Shown in pieces: positions 57,389 to 64,000 of a stretch of 64,000 nt of DNA (positions are counted from its first letter, which is position 1; every line of letters starts with the position of its first letter). The notes under the pieces are model-generated. The model made no database searches. It saw nothing but the letters and a program-made list of their open reading frames with translations, and was not told the DNA's origin. The DNA comes from Euryodendron excelsum (taxonomy: Eukaryota > Streptophyta > Magnoliopsida > Ericales > Pentaphylacaceae): NCBI GenBank assembly GCA_033060915.1, contig CM065387.1, positions 29,873,001 through 29,937,000 on the forward strand, given 5' to 3'. Made by a program: the position numbers and the translations under genes.

Positions 57389-58689
57389 GATATGGGATAG
57401 TCCCGGCGCCTGTTGCAGTGGCGCTAGGCCAAATTACCTCTTGGCGCCACTAGGAGTGGCACCAGGCCATTTCTTGGCTTGGCGCCACTACTAGTAGCAC
57501 CAACCAGTTAGGAAAGTTTTAAGGTTGGCAAGCAACATATCTTGGAAAGATTTGGGCGCATGTACTAGTGACTACCATGCAATTTTTAGCTTGGCTTCAT
57601 TAGGAGTGACTCCGGAAAGTCTGCGAATGATTTAAGAGACTGAGAAGAGCCCGGAAGGCTGGAAAAAGGGCAGGAACACTTAGGACAATGTCCCAGAGGT
57701 ATTTGACTTGAAAAATGAAGATATGAGGTGTCGGAAGGATCAACCAGGTAATTAGAGGCAAAATGGTCAATTAGGTCAGAAAGCTGCCGGGACGGACCCA
57801 GAATGTCCTGAAAAAAGACTTGAGATTTGGAAACATTATTCAAAATGTTTCCAAAGGTTTCCATATTGATACCCAGAGCCGGTGTGGTCAGAAAAGGTGA
57901 CCGGCCTACTAGGGGCAAAACTATCATTTTGCACCGAGTTTGCCGGAACTGAGTTGGAATGATTCGGAAAGGTAAAGGAAGGTTGAGAATACTACAGGAA
58001 GCATTCTCGGGAGATTATCGGTTTGATACCCAAGGCCGGTGTGGATCCCGGGGCATTCGGATGCCTAGGGACAAAATGGTCATATTGACCGAAAAGTCTT
58101 GGAATTGACCCGAAACGGACTGGGGGGGGCATCTGATCATGCCAAGTCATCTCTAGAACGATCTCAGAAGGGTGGACTTATCGTTCTGAGGACTTAGGTG
58201 TGTTCTCGAAAAACATGTCGAACAATGGCCCTAGGGGCAGTTTGGTCATTTTTCACCAAAGTGGGCTAGCAGGCACCGATGTTGACCTGGGTTTTGAGTG
58301 TTTCCGCCACTCTGACGGTAGTCTCATGATACAGGGGTTTTTTTTGGCAATTCCCTATATCGACCTACTTCCGAGTGTTTCCGCCACTTTGACGGTCGTG
58401 ATGTTTGCGAGTATTTCTGCTACTCTGACGGTTCGCGATCATTCCCGATACTGCCTGATCTCAGGAAGCTGCTAAAGGGACTTAGCACCTGAGAATCAAC
58501 TTTCTCAGAAGGCATGCCTAAACGGACATTTCTGCATTGGTAGGCTAGCAGGCACCAAAGGTGGACCGTTCTACCATCTAGGGGACTTGGGGTCTCGTCC
58601 CAGTCAACAAGTTTAAAGGGACTTACCGTTCCAAAGAGATTTTCTTCAAAAAACGTGTTGGACCAGCTCAAGGAATCAACTGTCTCGAG

Positions 58690-58990
58690 AGAGGGATTGG
58701 AATTGGAATTAGACTTGGAAAAGGGACTTATCATCTTCAGAAAGACGTGCCTGATTTGGAATTGGAAAGGGGACTTACTGTCTTCGGAAAGACGTTCCTG
58801 AAAGAATTGGAAAGGGGACTTACCGTCTTCGGAAAGAGTTGCCTAATAAAATTGGAAAGGGGACTTACCATCTTCAGAAATACATGCTTGATTTAGAATT
58901 AGAAAGGGGACTTACCATCTTCGGAAAGACGTACCTGATTTGTAATTAGAAAGGGGACTTACCATCTTCGGAAAGACGTGCCTAATTTGG
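58690..58990. repeat. About 55-bp tandem repeats in E3 5' LTR
   Basis: About six units contain 'aaaggggacttacc(g/a)tcttc' and 'gaaagacgtgcct'. More units are present than in the E3 3' LTR, so the array changed after insertion. Confidence 0.85.
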
Positions 58991-59182
58991 AATTGGACTG
59001 AATAATGTCTCTAAGGGCATTTTGGTCATTTTGTCTCTATTTGGGCCAGTGGGCCCGCGAAGCGACGGATAGATGAGATTAGACTTGGAAAGTTAATTTG
59101 ACTCAAAATATGTTCACATTGACTTAAATACAAGTCTGGACGGAGCGTAGACTGCCGAGCGGTCAAAAATGGAGTGCTTACA

Positions 59183-59187
59183 AGTTG
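59183..59187. repeat. Right TSD of E3 (AGTTG)
   Basis: AGTTG equals 37592-37596. E1 LTR sequence resumes after it. Confidence 0.92.
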
Positions 59188-59209
59188 TCATAGGATTAAG
59201 GTGACCTAG

Positions 59210-59360
59210 AGTTTACTAACTAAGGTCGAGTTAACATAGGGTTAACTAACTAAAGTTGGGTTAACCTAGGGTTAAAGTAAACTAGAGTAAACTAACTAAG
59301 GTTAGCTTAACCTAGGGCTTGGTTGACCTAGGGCCAAGTTAACCTAGGGTTGAAGGGTTT
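59210..59360. repeat. TTAACCTAGGG-type short repeats
   Basis: 'gttaacctagggtta', 'actaactaaggtt' and variants recur about every 20-30 bp in the E1 LTR beside the E3 insertion point, and begin at 37570 on the other side. Confidence 0.75.
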
Positions 59361-60791
59361 TGGACTAGGGTTTTTACATGGTGGTTTAGTAAAGGTGGTT
59401 CTATGCATGGAATTTGAAAGTATGTTTTAAAAATCATTTTACGAAAGCCATTCAAATGAGTGTTGGGATCCTACAGTTGATGTTTGGAACTCACTCAAGA
59501 GAGGGTTACTTTGGAACTATTTTACCCACAAACTCAAGAGAGCAAAACTTGTGAAAATCAATATTGAATAGATAGTTTTGAAGACTTGAAAATTAAGGAA
59601 AATGATCCTTTTGAAAATCAACTTTGGAAAGGAGGTTTTGGAAAATCACTTTTAACAAGTTGAAGGCCACTCTAAAGAATAAGGGTTCATATGGTTGATT
59701 TAAGAGAAATCACTCCAAAGAGGACTCCATAGAACCATTCCAACCACAATATTCAAGAGAGTAAAACTTCTAAAAATCAATGTGAAAATGATGGTTTAGG
59801 GAAATGATTTTATGCAAATTGAAGAGAGTTCAATTTTGAAAACCCTTTTTGAAGGAAATTGTTTTGAAAACAATTTTAAAGAGAATAGAACTAACTCTAA
59901 AGAACTAGGGTTCATATGGTCAAGATAATGGGAAGATCACTCAAGAGAGAGTTCCAAGGGACCATTTCAACCATAAAATTCAATAGAGTAAAGCCCTTGA
60001 AAATTAACATAGAAAAAGGGGATTTGAAAGCCATTTTAATGCAATTTTGAAAAGCAATGAAATGCAGAGTTGTAAAATGAAATCGAGGGACTTAAAGAGA
60101 GTTTTTTAAGGTGTAGAAATTGAGGATTTAACCTAGGCTTCAAGAACCAACTCTAGGACCATTTTTAGGAAAACATTTGAATGTAGAGCTTGAGAATGCC
60201 ATAGAAATAGAAATAGTAAAAGCTTTGGAAAAATGAAAACAGAACCAAGCATGCAAAGCATAAACAAGATATTTATATGCAAAAAGATCACGAAATCATA
60301 CATGGCTACAGGCTTCACCACATAGCAAGGTCCTCTAAGGCCATATCATCTTAAAGTAGGTTTATGAGAAGTTCCCTACACGGTGGCTCTCACAAACATT
60401 CCTCTAGGCATGAACTAAGGACTTTCTTGCTTCAAGCATGCAAGAAAGGGGGGTACAAGATGTGGATTGAAACAGAGAATAGCCTAAATAGGCTAGGAGG
60501 AAGAAGAAAGGAGTGGGGGATTGCAAAATGTAAAGGGAATACTACCTTTTGCCTTTACACACTTTCAAAACACCATGGATGCCTTAACTTGAGCTTGAAT
60601 AGCCTTGAATAGCCTTGAGGTATTCTATGGCATTAAAGGCTCTATAGGTATAGTGTATGGGTTGGGGGGAGAAGGAGTCTAGCCTAAGTGTTCGAAGTAT
60701 GGGATGTATATACAAATTCGAGATTTTGGAGTAGTTTTAGCATCGTTTCGCTATTAATTTCGATTCTAGAATATGCAAAAGGGGAGGCCTG

Positions 60792-60799
60792 TATTTATA
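60792..60799 (-). promoter_or_regulatory. TATA box of E1 5' LTR
   Basis: The minus strand reads CCTATAAATACAGGCC. Upstream, at 60825-60985, are GCACATGTGCTACATGCGC and GCATGTAGCACGTGC near-palindromes in place of the GGCGCC modules of the other LTRs. Confidence 0.72.
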
Positions 60800-61229
60800 G
60801 GCAAAGCTGGAGAGACCTGGTGCCTGGGCAAATTTTGCCCTGGCACATGTGCTACATGCGCTAGTACCGTTCCACTAGTAGAATGCCACATGGCACTCAT
60901 TCTACTGGCTAAATCTTAAAGGCTAAGCAAAGTTTGATTGATCTGATCAAAATCTAGGCGCATGTAGCACGTGCTCCGCCGCTAGGATGGTTCGTTTAAA
61001 CTTTGTCTCGATAATTGTGGCAATTAGGAAGGATTTAGGAAAACCGATGACATTCACGGTGTTGTTCCAGTGTTTCTTATGAACTTTGAATTTTCAGAAA
61101 GCTTGAAAGGTGTTTAGAAGAATGAGATATCGTCTCGGGAAGTATACATGAAAACACATTTTTGCGAAACATCTGTGATACTCTCCGCGAGGGTTCAAAA
61201 GTAACCATTTGTGTGTCATATGATCGAGG

Positions 61230-61640
61230 CCTTCGGGAAGCAATCTTTCCGATCAGACCATACCGATGAAAAGTACTCTAAAAATACTTTCAGGAATTCC
61301 CTAATTTATACATTTCTCAAGTCGTTTGATGGTGCGTTATAATTAGGGATTTGGAGGAAAAGTCAATCTTGGCAGAGCGTTTGTAAGACACTCCAAGGAT
61401 TACTGAAAGTGGCAGTTTTTAAGCCATGCAATGAGGGGCTTCCGAAAGCAATCCATTTGATCAAGCCATATCGATGGAAATATCTATGGATGAGCTTTCG
61501 GGAATTCCCTAGTTTACGCATTTCTCTAGTCGTTTGACAATACATTAAAACCAAGGAATCGGAAGAAAAGATAACCTTGGTGGAGTGTCTGTGAGACGCT
61601 CTAGAGGACTTTTGTTGAGCTAGGAGTGTTTAGTATCATG
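61230..61640. repeat. About 207-bp tandem duplication in E1 5' LTR
   Basis: 'ttcgggaagcaatctttccgatca' at 61232 and 'ttccgaaagcaatccatttgatca' at 61439 start two diverged copies. Each contains 'ggaattccctagttta.gcatttctc' and 'gagacgctc'-like ends. Confidence 0.75.
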
Positions 61641-62084
61641 AGCTGCACCTTGTGTTAAACAGGGGTGTATGATAAGACCCATCATTAAATACCCTAAGGC
61701 ATGTTTGGGCCGCTAGGGGTAAAACAATCATTTTGACTGGGAGTGGTCGAAAAGATGTAGAATGTATTAGAGTGGCATGTTAAGCATGCTGAACCATTCG
61801 AGGATGGTCTTTAGAAGTGTTTTCTAGTGTTTGGTGGGATTTGCACTGTGCTAAGGCATCTAGGGGCAAAACAATCATTTTAACCGTAGTTAACCAGGAT
61901 GGGACCAAAATTGGACAGGATGGTGTATTGAGTACACCAAACTATTTAGGATCACTTTGGAAAGGTGGACTTACCGTCTTGTGGGATTTTGAACTTTCTC
62001 AAGGTGCACCTGGAGGCCCAAGGGGCAGGTTTAGTCATTTCTAATCGAATCGGGCTAGCAAGCACCGGTGTTGACCCAAGTGTG

Positions 62085-62410
62085 AGTCCCGAGACTTCCC
62101 AGTCTCTGAAAGCTACCTGTGCGGTGTTGGTACCTAAGGCCGCCCAGTCTCAAAGAGCTACTTGTAGGGTGGTGTTGGTTTTAAAGAATGTCTAGTCTCA
62201 AAAAGCTACCGATGAGGGTGGTATTGGTCTCTAAGAAAGCTTGGTCTCAGAGAACTACCAAATGATGGGCATTGTACATTGGTAAGCTAGCAAGCGCCAA
62301 AAGTAAATCATCTAGAATTTGACAAGGTGTTGGTCCCCGAGATCGGGCGATCTCGGGAAGCTACCTAGATGGCGTTGGTTCCCGTGACCGCCTGGTCTTG
62401 AAAAACTGCC
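62085..62410. repeat. 50-60 bp tandem repeats in E1 5' LTR
   Basis: Landmarks 'cagtctc.aagagctacc' and 'ggtgttggt' recur at about 62098, 62149, 62202, 62246 and 62350. The core is TCTC..AAGCTACC. Confidence 0.75.
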
Positions 62411-63143
62411 TAGAATGCCTAGAGGTATGATGGTCTTTACAGCTTCAATTAGACCTTGTGAGCCGGAGAAATGACCAACTGATTGGATTGGAGTTTGAAA
62501 GAGCCATCTTGGGCCCGTATGTGCTATGATGTTTGAAATTGGACCTAGTTGGTCAAAGATTGCCGAGCGGGCAAAAATGGGGTGCTTACACACACTTTTC
62601 AAAAATAACTTTAACCATGGAATAGCTAGAATCATCTTAAGATTGTGGTTTTGATGAAAAATTAATTAGGGTTTACTCCCAAAATATGGACCTTGATGGT
62701 CACAATGAATATAACACTTTTAAAATAACCCTAACCAAGGAATAGCTTAAATCATCTTTGGAGTGTGATTTTGAAAACAAGATTTTGAATGCAAGTTTTG
62801 AAAGAAAGTTTTGATGCAAATTTGAAAACAACTTTAAAAATGAATTTGAATGGATGTATGAATATAATATGCACAATGCAAAAAGGGTTATGAACATACA
62901 AGGCTAGGCTTCACCACATAATCAAGGGGGCCGAACCCACACCATCAAGGGTCAAATTTGAAGAAATCCACCAACACGGGACCTTCAACATTTCTTCCTA
63001 GGCATGAATCAGGGAGTCCCTTATTTCAAGCATGCAAGAAAGGGAGGTAGAAGATGAGGGATTAAAATAGAAGAAAACACTAGTAGGTTAGGAGGAAGAA
63101 GAGGGGGGGAGGGGGGAATTACATAAACGTAAATCAAAAGCCT

Positions 63144-63145
63144 AC
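63144..63145 (-). promoter_or_regulatory. Splice-donor-like site in E0 leader
   Basis: The minus strand reads CAAG|GTAGGCTTTTG. It is kept even in this old copy. Confidence 0.45.
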
Positions 63146-63419
63146 CTTGTCTTCTTCTTACTTTGCTTGCTTTATTTGCTTTTCTTTACTTGAATTTTGA
63201 GAGCTTCAAGATTGCAGCACTTTGAGTCTTCAATAGAGGCTTGGAGGCTTGTGTTTGAGTGTATAGAGTGTATAGATGTTAGGGTTTAAGTGTATAAAGG
63301 CTAGGATTTGAAAAAGCGAGAGAGGGCTAGGGTTTTGAGAGATTTCAAGCTCTAAATTTTGAGAAACAAAGTTTTTGGACTGAGTTTGCGGGGTTTTTTT
63401 TACACAAGGGGAGGGTCTA

Positions 63420-63427
63420 TATTTATA
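63420..63427 (-). promoter_or_regulatory. TATA box of E0
   Basis: The minus strand reads TCTATAAATATAGACC. GTGGCGCCAAGCC-type modules lie on its upstream side (63440-63510). Confidence 0.7.
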
Positions 63428-64000
63428 GACAGCCAAAGTTGGCACTAGCGCCTGTTGTAGTGGTGCAAGGCCAAAATTTGGCTTGGCGCCACTCCTAGTG
63501 GTGCCAGCTTTTTAGGAAATTTTTTAAATTGGCAAGAAGCAGATCTTTGACTCTTAGAATGTAAAGCAGAAGATTTGAGCATCTGTCCTACCATGCAATT
63601 TTTAACTTGACTCCATTAGGAATGACTCTGGAAAGTTCAGGAATGCTTCAGAAAGTTTCGAATAACTAGACTCGGTCAAGAATGGACGGGAACCCTCGAG
63701 AGAATGTCCCAGAGGTTACTAGCCTAAGAAACAAGGCTAGAATAGTTAAAAAGATTTATCAACCAACCAGGGGCAAAACGGTCATTTAGCACCAGGTTTA
63801 TTGGAATTGACTCGGAATATTCCGAAAAGATTGGAAATACTGTTAGAAGCATCCCTAGAAGGTAACTAGTTTGATACCCAAAGTCGGTGTGGTCCCCGGA
63901 GGCAATTGGATGCTTAGGGGCAAAATGGTCATTTTGATCGGATGCTCCCGGAATCGGTCTGGAAGCGACTGAAAGGCACCAGAACGTGTTAGATTATATT

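Larger units (their letters stand above)
37597..59182 (-). mobile_element. Element E3: LTR retrotransposon inserted in the E1 5' LTR
   Basis: The 3' LTR is 37597-42015, the internal part 42016-48607, and the 5' LTR 48608-49413 plus 54904-59182 (about 5085 bp without S2). Both ends have family termini and AGTTG duplications. The internal part is only 6.6 kb. It holds a polypurine tract, the antisense DUF7745-like pseudogene, degenerate repeats and leader, but no recognisable gag, protease, RT or integrase. The PBS region is absent next to the 5' LTR. It was therefore mobilised by another element's enzymes or lost these parts later. Confidence 0.9.
54904..59182 (-). mobile_element. E3 5' LTR, outer part
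   Basis: It continues the LTR after S2 through the purine-rich domain (54960-56480), splice-donor-like site (57055), TATA box (57381) and short repeats (58690-58990). It ends GGAGTGCTTACA at 59182, one base different from the consensus GGGGTGCTTACA. Confidence 0.9.
11908..62590 (-). mobile_element. Element E1: old, heavily interrupted LTR retrotransposon
   Basis: E1 is transcribed leftwards. Its 5' LTR is 59188-62590 plus 35896-37596. The PBS is at 35876-35895, followed by leader, gag pseudogene, antisense PMD pseudogene, polypurine tract at 12077 and a 3' LTR stub at 11908-12076. The stub matches the end of the 5' LTR (62422-62590) clearly, including 'atgatggtctttaca' and 'gattgccaagcggg', and this end differs from that of the other LTRs in the window. 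S1, E2 and E3 lie inside it, and L1 abuts its 3' LTR. Protease, RT, RNase H and integrase are absent. Its left end is destroyed, so no TSD pair was found; the right flank is CACAC. Confidence 0.8.
59188..62590 (-). mobile_element. E1 5' LTR, outer part
   Basis: A diverged subfamily of the same LTR type. It has a 'ggcttcaccacatagcaagg' block (60310), AT-rich A/G domain, TATA box (60792), and its own tandem repeats. It ends GGGGTGCTTACA at 62590. Joined with 35896-37596 the LTR is 5104 bp. The right flank is CACAC. Confidence 0.82.
62591..64000 (-). mobile_element. E0: partial LTR interrupted by E1, runs off the window
   Basis: A minus-strand LTR of the same family. Its landmarks are 'taaccatggaatagctagaatcat' (62615), 'cacaatgcaaaaagggttatgaacatacaagg' (62870), a splice-donor-like site (63145), AAACCCTA-type leader boxes, a TATA box (63420), GGCGCC modules (63440-63500) and '.aggggcaaaacggtcattt' modules. 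Its terminus lies beyond 64000. E1 is inserted in it, so it is the oldest LTR in this nest. Confidence 0.78.

Overview
The window looks like repeat-dense intergenic DNA from a large-genome flowering plant. I see no intact host gene, rRNA, tRNA or CRISPR array. Almost everything from about 2.58 kb to the right edge belongs to one group of related Ty3/gypsy-like LTR retrotransposons with unusually long LTRs (about 5 kb). The LTRs run TGTAAGCACCCC...GCGCGACA in transcription sense. Each carries GGCGCC palindromes just upstream of a TATA box, a leader full of AAACCCTAG boxes, a conserved CAAG|GTAGGC splice-donor-like site, and a purine/pyrimidine-biased stretch of 1-2 kb. I infer Tat/Ogre-like affinity from LTR size, the gag type and the antisense extra ORFs; no reverse transcriptase or integrase is present to test it.

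The layers can be ordered by target-site duplications (TSDs). The oldest visible layer, E0, is a partial minus-strand LTR at 62591-64000. Element E1 (minus strand) spans about 11908-62590 in pieces. From its 5' end these are a 5' LTR (59188-62590 plus 35896-37596, about 5.1 kb together), a primer-binding site (35876-35895), a leader (34860-35895 and 25104-25583), a gag pseudogene (about 23076-25103), a non-coding part, an antisense plant-mobile-domain (PMD) pseudogene (14490-16236), a polypurine tract (12077-12096) and a 3' LTR stub (11908-12076). Three elements sit inside E1: a plus-strand LTR S1 (17045-21654); element E2 (25584-34859, TSD GTAAC); and element E3 (37597-59182, TSD AGTTG) inside the E1 5' LTR. 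Inside E3's own 5' LTR is a plus-strand solo LTR, S2 (49414-54898, TSD GTTGC).

Left of E1, three truncated plus-strand LTR pieces (2581-8519) meet a minus-strand LTR (8526-11907) head to head at a perfect 12-bp hairpin. The first 2.5 kb is AT-rich DNA without LTR homology, holding only a SINE-like piece and a fold-back.

No element retains protease, RT, RNase H or integrase, so all were non-autonomous or have been gutted. E2 and E3 carry, in the same antisense position where E1 has PMD, a different gene remnant resembling DUF7745. An otherwise related element framework therefore seems to carry two different antisense cargo genes. That swap, a PBS-like motif inside the LTRs, and nonsense codons that look like CAG-to-TAG decay are the most interesting observations.
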